Part shown: piece by piece, positions 10,841 to 22,987 of the stretch
How positions within the stretch are numbered: position 1 is the first letter of the stretch
Layout: every line of letters starts with the position of its first letter
From: Chloranthus sessilifolius
Lineage: Eukaryota > Streptophyta > Magnoliopsida > Chloranthales > Chloranthaceae
DNA length: 64,000 nt
Reading direction: 5' to 3'
Assembly (NCBI GenBank): GCA_021018995.1
Contig: CM037587.1
Coordinates: 86,363,251-86,427,250 of the forward strand
Made by a program: the position numbers and the translations under genes
The notes under the pieces: generated by a model
Databases searched by the model: none
Seen by the model: only the letters and a program-made list of their open reading frames with translations
Told to the model about the DNA's origin: nothing

Positions 10841-12124
10841 ACTGTAACGACCTAACTTTTCCAATCCTTAAGGTATAGGAAAGGCCGGCTCATCAACTTA
10901 TTAATTTCTCAATAAGCCATACATCAAACAAAAGCTGACAGCATAACATAGTTCTAAACAGAAGTAAAACTAAATAAACAAGGACAAAAGATCATATCAA
11001 AATATATCACCAAAAGGAACCAGGAAGAACCATCAGTGATGGCAAATCCAACACCTAAAATAGTGATTCCTAATGATGGTTTCTCAAGTGATATCAAAAA
11101 TGACAAAACAATGGCCTAGGGACCAATATTCAAAAGATCAAATAATCCAAAAGTATCAAAAGGACAAATCTAGATCAAGGAAAGAACTCCTCTGCTGGGG
11201 TCTCTAGTTCCTCCTCAGGAATGTAATCAGAGTCCTCTAGATCAAGATCGTCCGAACCTATGCCACTCTCAACACCTGTGACATATAGTCGGGGTGAGCT
11301 AACATCAAAGCTCAATAGAGGAAACTTTTCTGAATTACATTTTATCATAAGTAAAGGTTTCCATAGATGAGAATCGAATCAAATATGGTTTTCAAAAGAT
11401 GCATCGTAGACTAAATTCCAATTCTAAATAGTAAGCCAGAAGAGAAGTTAATAAGTCTGATGTTCAGATGTTTCAAATCTTGATTTGCATGCGTCGTTTC
11501 TTAAACTTATAACTTAATTATATCTCCCAAATTACTTATAGCATGAGAGCACGAGTATTACCGATGGGAAACCCTACTAACCATCGTCGTTCAATGAACC
11601 CTTTTTCGGAAAGAGCAACAAGCCCCTACATAATGAGAGAAACTTGCGCCAGGCTGAAAATACCGCCAGCACGGTTGGCAAAATATAGGGTTTCATTCGT
11701 ATTAACCTCAAATTGAATGCAAATGCTAAACATATCAGATTTTATGTATATAATACATTTCGGGTTTTCAGAGTTCTAATACAAAATTCACATTCGTAAA
11801 TGAGGTTCTGAAGTTCCAAATTTATGAGTTCTTATTTGTGTCACAATTCAAAGTTCTTATTTATGTTGTATTCCAACAAAATTCCAGAATTTATGCTTAA
11901 ACAAAAAAAAATAATACTTAGAATAAAATGCCAATTAGGCTTAGGGTTCCCCTACCTCGACTCGAACTGATCTAAAAACACACCAAGAGATCCTCACAAT
12001 GGACTCTTTATCACAAGACCTACAATGATTAACACCGCATGTGTTAATAGAGGTCCAAAAGTCCACACAGAAAATAGCCACAACAATTTCTACACAATTT
12101 CTGAAGATAAGAAAATAGGGCAAA

Positions 12125-12290
12125 ATTCGATCATCGAATTCCAAATTCGATGGTCAAATTTGAATTCGATGGTCAAATTTGAATTCGATGGTCGAATTTA
12201 AATTCGACCCTCGAATTGCCCCAAAAGAGCATTAGGCATAACAGCCCAAATTCGACCCTCGAATTTCAATTCGATGGTCAAATTTTTCTA
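12125..12290. repeat. AATTCGA-NNN-TCGAATT palindrome cluster (copy 2)
   Basis: About seven hairpin-type motifs with AATTCGA/TCGAATT arms and centres TCA, TGG and CCC, several degenerate (TCAAATT arm). Located about 480 bp downstream of the LTR TATA box on the minus strand, so probably in the transcribed leader. Confidence 0.85.
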
Positions 12291-12765
12291 GGTCATTGCT
12301 ATTCGAAAACTTGTCTTCTTTCATCCAAACATCAAAGCTTGTTTGTCTATTCTATACAAACCCCTTATCAAATTTATACTAAGCATAAACTTAACCTAAT
12401 CAAAGGAGTTTAAAGGTCTACCTTTTGAAGATAAATCCTTCCTCTCGTTGATCCAAATCCGAGCACCGGATCAAACCGCAAGCTTCAGTTAGTTAAACTC
12501 CAAAATTTAGTTCATCCCAACCTTGCTACTAGAGTAAAGGTCTAGCCCAAAACTCACACTAAAACTGTCCACTCTCCCCTAGCCTTCCATCTAAATATAT
12601 CTAAAAATCAGAAGCAACACACAAAGCTTATCAATGGCTAAGATGGGGAGAGGGACATTAAATCTCCAACGATCTAGGATCTAAGCAAGGAAGCAAAAGG
12701 TTCAAAGGCTTCAATTCAGGTTCACACGAGAGAGAGAAGAGTGAAGCTTCTCCTCTACACTTGTA

Positions 12766-12773
12766 TATTTATA
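12766..12773 (-). promoter_or_regulatory. TATA box of Tekay 5' LTR
   Basis: TATAAATA on the minus strand, about 270 bp from the LTR start, the expected U3/R border region. Confidence 0.55.
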
Positions 12774-13044
12774 AAACTAATAAGCAAAACAAAAATAGCA
12801 AGATTTTTAGTTTTACAATTCTATCCACTTAACTTGCAATTATTTCTAGTGTTAAGCGCATACACACGACTTAGATTATACGTTGCTAAACATATAGCTT
12901 CCGCAAGTCCAAAACAAAAAACCTTTGACCCAATATCTCATCATACCCTATCCTACCTAAATAAACCTGATTCGTCCCGTAAAGTTTTTCGGGCACGCTT
13001 ACCGAGGTAATCAAAAATAGGTCCAAAATATCAGGGATATTACA

Positions 13045-15335
13045 GAAAAGAATTAGTTCGACTTTTGTTCCTTCTTTTGTTCTTTTCTTTTTTCAGTTTA
13101 CCAAATTCAAACAGGAAAATACCGATTCAGTTAAGTCTCAGTCTCCTTTTTTTTTATGTTTTCCAATTTGCTTCTATTTTATAATGCTAGCTAATCAATT
13201 TTCAATTTGTGCCATCCAAAACCAAAACTGAAGCGATAATGGTTTGGTTCAATTCAGTTTTGAATCGGTTTGGTTTTGAATCAGTTCAGTTTATGAGGAA
13301 ATACTTTCCTCACTAGAATCGACATCAGGCATGCTTGTTTACCTATCTGGGCCGTCCAATTCACGGTGACATACAGAATAGCCTATAGTCCAAAACTCTC
13401 ATTTAGTATAGTCGGAGCACATTGGGTATAATGTACATGTCTGTTATTAAGAGCTGTAATTGATATTCTCTACTACAGATCTCTAATAGTATGGTCTCTC
13501 AATGACTGATAATAGGTCTTTGCCCGCTTCTCTTTGATTAGGCATCAATAAGGTCTCTATAAGAGCTTGGAATAATAATTTCATTGTGCAATTTACTGTG
13601 ATGAATCTGTTCATCAAGTTATTGTTCATCAGGAATAACTTGAAAATTTTACTGCTTCCCTCTAGGTCTTCAGCAGTGTCTTCATCTTCTCTTGATATGT
13701 GAATTGCAAATTAACCAATACTTAAATTGACTAATATGAGAATTGGCCAATGTGCCTGTTTAGTTAATGGCCTTTTTTCCAAATGAGATGGCTTTGTGGA
13801 TACTATTCATGTTACTACTTTGAATTGGTTGATTAATGACTTAGTTAGATATCCAGATAGGAAACTGAAAAAGTAATAGAAAAAAGAAAAGGTTAATTGG
13901 TTATCTTTCTTCCTCTTTAACTTTCCTTCTCAAAGTTGATAGAGGATTTCAAGCTCAGGACCTCCTTGTGTAACTTCCTTTTCTTTTTCTTCTTCCCTTT
14001 GACAGTCCTTTGTTTTTTACCTTCCCTATAATCCACTAACATAAGCAGTTCATCGAGTTCTTCAACCCCTCCTGCACGCGTTATACCAAAACTTGCATAA
14101 CTCGACCAGTTTAATCTTCTATGTCTATTTTCTTAGTATAGTTCTTCCCCAACCCCTTCATTCCTCGTGCACATAGAAGATTCTGGTGACCCCATGGTAT
14201 CAGAAATAGTGCTTTCACGCTTACAATTTGCTTCCACTTTTCTTCCACATCAATGGGAATAAAACCGATAGGCAAGACAACATGCGGTGTATCTTGCTCA
14301 CCTTGTTCTGCCTCTTAAAAATTTTCCTTCCTGAGATCAGCAGGAGCAGCCACTCTGTTTCCTCATTCTGCTTTTGTTCTGTGCAGTAGTTTCATAATAG
14401 ACATCCAAATCGGTAACCTCCCCATTCATATAATTCCTTTCACCTTTTGTACCTTAGTGTTAGTCATTCCAGGACCCACAGCATGATCAATGAACTCTTC
14501 ACACGTCAGGCCAATAAGATCCACCTCTCCCAGTTCTTCAAGCTGGAGGCGATGCACTATCAAATATTTTTGCTTGACAATTAGATATTGTTACCTTGCC
14601 ATTTTCATTGCTGGGAATGACAGATCATTTAAAATTCTTGCCAAGGCCATCATGTTCCTTGCTATTACCATTTTACCATCAACTTTCTCAGCAAAAGATC
14701 TTTGAGGTCTGAACGCTGCATCGATTGTATTGAACCCTCTTCTTCTTGATGTTCCATATTTATGCTTTATGGGTTTGCTCACCATTTACCACTCGAGGCA
14801 TGTTATCCACTTCCTTACCTGAATCTTCTTGAGCATATCATGTCTCACTCGTTGTCCTTATGGCTGTTTTGCATATGAAAAACTAACACTTGGCCTACAT
14901 ATTCCACTCCTTTTCAAGCCCTCCATTTCGAATGTCTTAAAAAATATCCCTACGATTCATCTTTAAAACATGGTTCTCCTTGCTATCGATAAAAGAAATA
15001 GAGAAAGAAAGAAACATGGACCTCCTGGTCCTCGACATTGCATCTTTTATTATCAACATCAGTGTGATCAGGAAATTCACAGCTCTTGTTAGCAACATCA
15101 TCTCCTACCTCCAAAACCTTAGCATCATCATCACTATGGCAGCACTGCTGCAACTTGTTTTCATAACTGAAGGTTCACTTTTGTCATGCTTAGGGCCAGG
15201 CCATTTATTTTCCATATCAACCATCTGTTCTCAAACCCTAGAGTTCATGTCTGGATCATATGATGAATAAACTCAAAATTTTAGGCCTTGAACGAGTGAC
15301 AGAAGTCCCAGGAATTTCCTCCTCATTGTACCTGC
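13045..15335. other. Unassigned region with coding-like minus-strand remnants
   Basis: Right of the LTR lies Thr/Ser-poor AT-rich DNA with no recognised element. From about 15330 down to 14200 the minus strand has several medium frames (for example 14785-14591 and 15270-14980) that can be read together with 26703-27320 once the CACTA insertion is removed. They match no family I recognise and contain stops, so this is called a degenerate unknown coding-like sequence at most. Confidence 0.3.
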
Positions 15336-15338
15336 TCC

Positions 15339-15790
15339 CACTACGTGAAAATCGATAAAAAACAACGGCCCAAAACCGTTGTAAATGTCATAAGCAATGG
15401 TTTTGAGACATTGCAAGGGCCGTTGTTTATAGAGTAGTAGTTTTTATAAACAACGGTCCGAAACCGTTGTTTATTTACCAGATAAACCACGGTCCATGTC
15501 CGTTGAAAAATAACAACGTTTTAAAGCCGTTGTTTTAACGAAAAAAAAAGTTGTTATTTTCTTTCGAAACCACGGTCTAAATCAGTGGTATATATAAACA
15601 ACGGTGACAAATCATTGTTAATTTCCTCCAAGAAACAATGGTTATGGACTGTTGTTTGTGGTTGTTGCAAAATAACAACAATGTTGAGCCGTTGTTCTTA
15701 ATAGGAAAAGGGTTGTTATTTTTATTCCGAAACCACGACCTAAATCAATGGTATATGAAAACAACTGATATGGACTGTTATTTTTTATTT
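15339..15790. repeat. CACTA left terminal and subterminal repeats
   Basis: After the CACTACGTG tip come at least ten copies of short inverted-type motifs built on ACAACGG and CCGTTGT, for example CAACGGCCCAAAACCGTTG and ACAACGGTCCGAAACCGTTG, in both orientations. Such arrays bind TNPA-like protein in known CACTA elements. Confidence 0.88.
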
Positions 15791-18685
15791 TTTATTTTTT
15801 TTAAATGCACAAATTCCATTTTTTTTACTGTAAATATTGTATCAACCATATATAACTCTACAGGGAAAAAAATTCATAATCCATTCAACTAAATGAAAAA
15901 ATAATAAGCCAAAAATAAAATCAACATCGTATTAATACATTCAATACCATCTCGTTAAAATATTCAAAGAATATTTAAAGATATTATATTAATATATTCA
16001 ACAAATCCTATAAATACATTCAACAGAGCCCTATTCGAGCATGACTCGGGTTGCCAATAAACTCAATGACATAGAATTGTAATGTCTCATTGCTTGACAC
16101 CTTTGATTGAGCACATTTCAACTCGTTGTTGAGATGACTTTTCTTTTATAATTTTTCCGCCCACTTCTTGTGTGTTTTTAGCTTGCGCTTAGCTCCCATA
16201 CCACAAGTTTTCCTGTCATAAAAATAAACTCAGTCACATTAACAAATTTTATAATAAAATGATACTCAAAGTTTGCATGTGTATTCAAGAAAAAACAAAG
16301 TGTGCATAAGAGCGACTTGCATAAGAATTTTTATGTAATTACATTAGGAACTTAAAATTGGAAAAGGAATATGTAAAAATTGATCTACGGCAAAAAATGA
16401 TCCATAGTGAAAAATAAAACCAAGGAGATTTATTTCCTTCATACATTGTAGAGAAAAAAGACACCAATATAAAAACTAAATATGCATGCAAAATAAGCTA
16501 TTACCCAAGGATGAGTCTTTGGATGAATGGTAAATAGGGGGATTTTACCTGGGTATATATATATATATATATATAAGGTAAATAGGGGGATTTTGCCTAG
16601 GTCAAGCATTTGGTCAGGTTAGCTTTTCAAGTCCGGCCGGGCATCTACCCTTGACCCGTCGGATCGTGGGGAGCATATGCCTATTTCCCATAGGGCACCC
16701 AAAACTTTGGTTTGATCCAACCCGCCCCATTTAGTAGAAAGGTTTTGTGGCTAATCGCATGAAAAATTAATAGAATGAGTAACAATAGAGATACCCTACC
16801 CGTAGGCAAGCCTGACTTGTTCAAAGCCCTACCCATATGGGAAAATATCCCATTCATTTCAACCATGCTGAAAACCCTACACACTTCCTATGAAAATATT
16901 CCGTACATGCGACATTTAAAACCATCATCGTTATCATCATAGCCTTTTCTCATCTATTGGGTCGACATTTAAAACTATGAACTAAAAAAATAAATAAATA
17001 AACAAAACAAAATCCCACAAACTAAATCTTTGAACAAATTTAGTTTTCATCAGTTTCTCTACAACCAATTATTTTATATTTTATATTTATAAAATATAAA
17101 AGAGTTTTATCTTTTATAAATATTTATATTTTATATTTAATAAAAACAGAGGGGATTAGAGAACATGAAAGAGTTTATGAAATGGGTTTTGGGGTTTATT
17201 ATTTCTATTAGCCTCGAACAGAAATGAGTGGAGAAATTAGGTTGCAAACGAAGGAAATGAAAAGAAATAATACGATCCGAGTTCTAACTTCACTTGGTAC
17301 AGAAATAAGGTCAAGAAAGAGGCACCATTTTTTACTTGGGTATCTATTTTTATATTTTTTAACTAACTAGTAAAAATGGACGTGCAAATGCACGTGTGGT
17401 ACACTGTAAATAAATTTGATTTTGTTAATTTTTATTTATTTGTTATAACTTTATTAGATATCTTCTATTTTCTTAATACTATTATTTTATTATAAAAAAA
17501 TTAATATACTCATAAAAAAGTAATGATCGACTATCATATTTAAATGTTTTGACACTAAAATAAAATAAATAAATAGGCTAATGATCGTCCTACTCGAGAC
17601 CCGGTGTAACATGACAACAAAATGGAAGTTGATATTAAAATAAAATAAAATAAATATATAATAATCAATAAATATCTAATAATATTTAAATTTACATATT
17701 ATATATATATATATTTAATAATATAAATAATATTATAAAATTATTAGTGGCACTCTCACCAAACCACGTCACTTTTATGAGATTTATGTCATGTAAAAAA
17801 TAAATGTTACAGTCTGATGGGTTAATCATGTTTCTAAGATCCATCAATAAAAAAATTAAAGGAAAAATTATCTCGGGTCTGATCCGAGTAGGTCAAAGTA
17901 GGGGGTCGTTTGTGCTTTTATACAGTAGTAAAATTAGGACTCTTGGGGCAATTAGGCTAGGGCGGGTGGAGGGGCAATTTAGGCTAGTAAAAACCTGTGC
18001 AATGCATTGTGTGTGTGTGTGTGTGTTGGGGTGAGGGGGAGGGGGTGCATGGATGATTTAAATTGACTCAAGTCCTAGTATCCCCTCTCGGTCTCAAGAA
18101 AACCTTTCATCAATTTAAAGCATCACCAAAACACGTGTTTGCTTTAAGTTGAACAAACCATAAATCTTGTTTTTTTTGAGGATGAGAGTAATGGTCTACA
18201 AAAAAACAGTTGGTTGGACAATGAAAATGCTATAAATTTTGCACTTTTTGGGCAATGGCTTACATGTTCGAAACCTATAATAAAAACAAACCTAATCTCC
18301 TGAAAGCCTACAAATTAGAAAGAAACAAAAAGTTTATTAATACAGTAGGTCAAAATGTAACATTCCTACGACATAGTAGCTATAGAAATCTTTACAATAA
18401 TGACAATATACACACTTAACCACACTATAGGTCGAAAACACTAATTTTCAAGAGATGCTTTATGGAAAAGAGTTAAGTAACATGACTTAGGATCTATAGG
18501 TACAATGCTCCCCCAAAAAAACTAAGTGGCCAACAAAGAAGGGGTAAAATATAGTAGATTCTGAACTTGTAGCAATTATACCCAACCTTCAAATTGTGGT
18601 GTGTTATCTATAGTTGTATAGTGTCTACTGTGTGTGGTGGGTAAGTGTTACTTGGTTGTGTATGTATTTCTTCTCCACTTAATAT

Positions 18686-18960
18686 AAAATCTAGTGGGGC
18701 CTCCTTGCACCCAACATTGATTTTGTTGTGAATTCTCCTACTACTACTGCTCCCAAACCTGCTGACACATTTGATCTTGACTTGCCCATTGCTTTTCGCA
18801 AGGGGGACCATTCATGTGTTACTCCCTATGCATGTGCTTCGTGATCCTCACCTTGTTGCAGTCCATCGTATTCTTCAGTATATCAAGTTTAGCCCCGGTC
18901 GTGGACTGGTATATCAACCACATGTTCACTTGTGCATTTTTGAATATTGCTATGTCAAAT
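18686..18960 (+). pseudogene. Ty1/copia pol fragment
   Basis: Plus-strand frames show DLDLPIAFRKG, the conserved stretch at the start of the copia RT domain, fused by an internal deletion to DPHLVAVHRILQYIKFSPGRGLVY, the conserved junction before copia RNase H (aligned in two pieces with a frame change near 18800). The intervening RT core with its catalytic Asp residues is missing. It is a nested relic within the CACTA element. Confidence 0.72.
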
Positions 18961-19849
18961 TACAGTCAACAACCCTTTTAGCTCTGGTAAAAGACTGTAA
19001 ATATCAGCGAGAACAGTCACCGATCTGCCAAGAATTCTGTGTGACAAAATAGTTCAATACCACGGGATATTATAGTAATTTTCTGAAAATAGCTGCTACT
19101 TTACTCCTACTAAAAAAATAATTAAATATGCTAAGAATAAAATTCATGTTTAACATTATTGTGATTAACTTTTTTTGACAAATCTGAACCATGACTGATA
19201 AGATGGGATCAACTGATTGACCAGATTGCAGCAATGGTAGATGATTAACCCTCAACAGGGACCAAAAATAACAGATTATGTATTTCAAATCTACAGCACT
19301 TATGACAACCCAATATGAACAGAAAAATAGGGTCTCAAAAGACCTTCAATTTAAGCAAACTTTGGAGGACCCTCTGATCTGGCAGATGGGGTGACTAAAA
19401 AGTCATGGTAGCAGGGACAACAAAAGCCCAGAGTAAGAACTCTTGAAGATAGTCAAATTATTTTCTCAAAAGAAGTCATATAACAATAACAATCTTGAAT
19501 CCAAAAATCTCATTGTTCTCCTTTTTTTCTGTAGCAATTTACAGTTCATAAAACAAGTAAAATCTCCATGTTCTCCTTTTTCTAAGGAACCTTGAGATTA
19601 ATTTAAGATCTTAATTTTATGGAGATTCTCAAGACCAAATCAGGTGATCACGTGATCCATAATGCGCGAGATTATTAATTCGTTTTGTGGGTCAAGTGGG
19701 GGCTCTTTCCAGGCCACTCTTAAAGCCCATTTGGGCCACTGCATGAAGGCCCAATGGGTCTTTATTTTAGAATCATGTTTCTCCTTATTTACCGGCCTAG
19801 TAAAACCTAGTTTTCTGGCTAATTCCCAGCCCCATTTCTCCTTGATCTT

Positions 19850-20077
19850 TGCTCCTAAACCAGCCCGTACCTGCCCTGCCTCAAGTTATCCTATCAATGA
19901 CCCCATCGGACTTCAGTCTGATAATGAAGCTGCAGAGAAGATTGCATTTGATTCAGTGCTACATGAGAGAACCAAGCATATCGAAGTTGATGTTCTCTTT
20001 GTTTGTGAAAACTGTGGGATGGCTCGCTTGATCTTATTGATGTCTCCTCATATCAACAACTTGTCGAGTTCTTACTA
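19850..20077 (+). pseudogene. Ty1/copia RNase H fragment
   Basis: The frame ending at 20077 contains LQSDNEAAEKIAFD and HERTKHIEVDVLFV, the distal copia RNase H signature (Asp of the D-N block, and the HxRxKHI block). The motif sequence then decays and ends before the usual PADIxTK block. Probably part of the same inserted copia relic as 18686-18960, separated by about 900 bp of unassigned DNA. Confidence 0.82.
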
Positions 20078-20114
20078 AGGTTGTTGGGCCAAGTCCTCTT
20101 CATGATATTTCTGT

Positions 20115-20340
20115 CTAGTTGGTTTATCTACTATCAGTTTTGCCGGTGCTTAAATATATCGTTGAAGAAATGGAGAGGTGTTTCGCGAGATTCGTTTGGG
20201 GGTTGGTAGAAGACAAAGCGATAGACCATTGGGTTATTTGCAAACCAAAAATTGAGGGAGGTCTTGGAATAAGTAGGCTTGACGATATCCAAAAAGTTGG
20301 CATGGAAGCTGATGACCGAAAATTCTTTATGGTCCAAGTT
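20115..20340 (+). pseudogene. LINE reverse-transcriptase C-terminal fragment
   Basis: The plus-strand frame reads VEEMERCFARFVWG, then DHWVICKPKIEGGLGISRLDD. This is the post-palm region of plant LINE (RT_nLTR-like) proteins, where a Trp-Gly and a Cys-xPK-xxGGLGI motif are conserved. Nothing else of the LINE ORF2 is recognisable, and the frame stops at 20367. It lies immediately after the copia fragment and could be a second insertion or a co-captured piece. Confidence 0.72.
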
Positions 20341-22573
20341 CTGCCACAACAAATACCTCCATACTGAGTGTGCTTATAATTCCCTTTAGTCTATACAAAT
20401 TCTATCAAAAAAGAATCCTGAAAATTATAACCACTTTAAAACAGCATTAGATGCTGTTATGAGAATTCTGGATATTAATTAATTGTGCTGCCATGCCCCA
20501 TTATATAATAACTTAGATAATGAACCAGTTCAAATATCTACGTTATGAACCAGTAGGACAGTTTGCAAAGAAAACAAATTAGAGAATAATGAGGATGAGA
20601 ATTGTAAAGAAAACAAAGAGGAGAATCACCAAAGGAAAATATTTTTTTATTAGCATTAAAGGTATGTACTCTAAAAATTAGAGCACCTAGGAGCACAAAA
20701 TGACCGCTCCCCATTTGGGGACGCTTTTCAGGTCCTAGAATCCTTTGTGGGGCCTAAAGGGAAAATTTCAGATCTATGCTTTTGGTAGTAATCTGCTTCT
20801 TGCCCAATTGACTCCTAAAAGACCATTACCTAGTGCTGATCCCTTATGTATAGGGTGCTGAGAGGGTTGGCGGGATATAGACCTAACCTGTCGCTTTTAC
20901 ACACAAAGTGGCTGCTCTCTAGACTCAACCTGTGTTTTCACGCTTCACAGCCTAAACCTTTTACCATCGCACCAAGGCAATGGCCCAACTGACTCAAACA
21001 AAAGCTAAAAAACTTAAACTTGGGCAAGAATCCAGAAGCCGCTCCAAGCATCTTACGTGTTCTTGCTTTTGCGGGAATCCTATTGCAAAAGCGACACTGA
21101 TCCAAACAAGGCCGACATTGAGTGAGACGCTGAACTAAGAGACCTGAGCTCCTTTAGATATAAAGGAGCAACCAAGTACATAACTAATTCGCAACCAATG
21201 TGAACTAGGCCTGCAACATAATGATGAATTTGTATTCTAACCATGGTTTCAAGTACCAAAATTTTATTTTATCTTATCTAATGGTGACAACAAAATCAAA
21301 GGAAAAAAAATACATATTCTGACTGGTCAATCATCACACAGAACTGGCAGATCCTAATGGTTCAGTGACTCATGGGCATATCTAGATGGTCAAGTTACAC
21401 TGATCATAAAAGGTATTCAAATTTTTCAAACATATGTGAAAATTTATGGTTCATCCAAAATCACCCAAGTAGCTAAATTTCAGCATTGCATAGAAACTGA
21501 TGAAACTTTTCATTGAAGGCATATAGGATAGGAAGTCCTAATAGAATATCAAAGAATTTTGTTATGATATTATCTATTTTCATGAAAAACAAACAAAAAT
21601 CAATCAAGCGATCATTAATAAGCATACCAGATGATAGAGATGCAAATAGATCAGAAAAAACTCATGGGTTTTCTACATTCGACCTGCCAATGATGGGATT
21701 CGGGTTTAGAAATCTTGGCCTGTTGGGTCTGGTCAGGTCAAAAATCTCGACCTAGTAAATAAATTGGTCCCTGGCCCACCCATTTGAACCCTACCAGAAG
21801 ATGATAGATGTGATACAATGGGCATTGCCTTATGTGTAAATTTTTTCAACTTCTCATTTCATCAAGATAATTAGGTAAACATATCAGTTTCGTTAATAAG
21901 ACAGAAAAGAAAGGAAGAACGAAAGAAAAGAATGACTTGCAAATTTCAAATATATAATCAAAATAAAATAAAAAATTATAAGAACCATAGAAATTTTGAA
22001 AAATTAAAAAGATTTAGTTTGTTGGATATATTTGAAAATCAATGGCAGTTCAAATTTGACCTTTTCACTGATTCGGTGCTCAAAAATATCAGTGGATATA
22101 TGAAAGTTTGCAGTTTGAAATTACCTAAGCACCACCATTGGTATTCGAGTTGGGTACCTTATACTAAGTCAGCAGAAAAAAAAATGTGGCCTTTAAAAAT
22201 AAACAATAGATACAGCCAATAACAGAAGGCTTGAATAAGCACCAAAGTAATCTATTACATACCTATGCTCCAAAAACAATCATCCACTTTGACAGATTCA
22301 AATAGCTCCCCCTGGAAGTATCAGAAGATCCAAAGCAGGTGAATAAAAAGATAAGGTTCAAAGAGAAGAATGAACATGTAAACCAACAGGTCCACTTGAA
22401 ACCAATGTCTCAGAAATAGAGCAGAAATTGAATCGGCAAGGAAACAGTTCAGGAGGACGGATCCAACCATGATGGACTGGATTGATTTACCAAAAAATTA
22501 GCTACTTGAAATAACAAGACTATTACATGCTCCTTTAATAATATATTAGTTATGAACCTCTATAATAAAAATA

Positions 22574-22987
22574 GGATCCGACTCTCTTGGCCGTCATTTA
22601 AACACCAAATACGCCATTAATGATTTAAGATGTGGGTCATCCACAAAGTCAAAGTAATAGATCATGGATTGAAGGAAAATGGGTCCAAAAGGTCACATTT
22701 TGTGGGACACTAGAACCATCCAATCTGTGCAGTGTAATACCAACCATTGTTCTTAGTTTTAACAGATGATGTTAAAGTTCACCAATCGGATGGTTCACAT
22801 CCACTAATGGGCATGATTCTTTGGCTAGAACTGTCACTTGGATAATTTAGACTTATCAAAATGTGTGTCACATGGCATAATAGAAAAACACAATTCAATT
22901 ATATAAGATAATAAAGTCTAATTTAATGGTGTTAGATCATTTAAATACCATTTCGGTGTTTAAATGTCGGCCAGGAGCCATTATCCC
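22574..22987. mobile_element. MITE, 414 bp, 8-bp target duplication
   Basis: Inverted ends of about 35 bp: left contains TTGGCCGTCATTTAAACACC, right (reverse strand) CTGGCCGACATTTAAACACC. Both sides carry TAAAAATA (22566-22573 and 22988-22995). No coding potential. An 8-bp duplication fits hAT and a 9-bp one Mutator; with A/T flanks one extra base cannot be excluded, so the superfamily is undecided. Confidence 0.8.

Larger units (their letters stand above)
5853..13044 (-). mobile_element. Ty3/gypsy Tekay-type chromovirus, degenerate, 3' LTR not recognised
   Basis: Minus-strand order is 5' LTR (13044-10843), PBS, gag, protease, RT, RNase H, integrase, chromodomain, ending in TGA at 5853. The domain order with integrase before the end of pol defines Ty3/gypsy. 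The chromodomain and the KLSPRYVGPFEIL motif after integrase are typical of the Tekay/Del chromoviruses. Every domain carries stops or frameshifts, so the element is dead. No 3' LTR matching the 5' LTR was recognised. The LTR at 4146 is related but has a different palindrome cluster, so it is not the partner. Confidence 0.85.
10843..13044 (-). mobile_element. 5' LTR of Tekay-type element
   Basis: Plus-strand start TGTAACGACC next to the PBS and end GGATATTACA at 13044 (minus start TGTAATATCC). TATAAATA lies at 12766-12773 (minus). A block at 11265-11330 (CACCTGTGACATATAG then GGTGAGCTAACATC) has relatives at 63715-63770 and 30150-30215. Gene-free apart from short chance frames. Confidence 0.8.

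Noticed and set aside
4146..13044. LTRs at 4146 and 13044 as the two LTRs of one element
   Set aside because: Their starts are related but the palindrome clusters and most of the body do not align, and no shared target duplication was found.
20690..20990. Possible SINE or other repeat (phrase CACCAAGGCAATGGCCC)
   Set aside because: It looks like a common plant interspersed repeat but neither ends nor a target duplication could be found.
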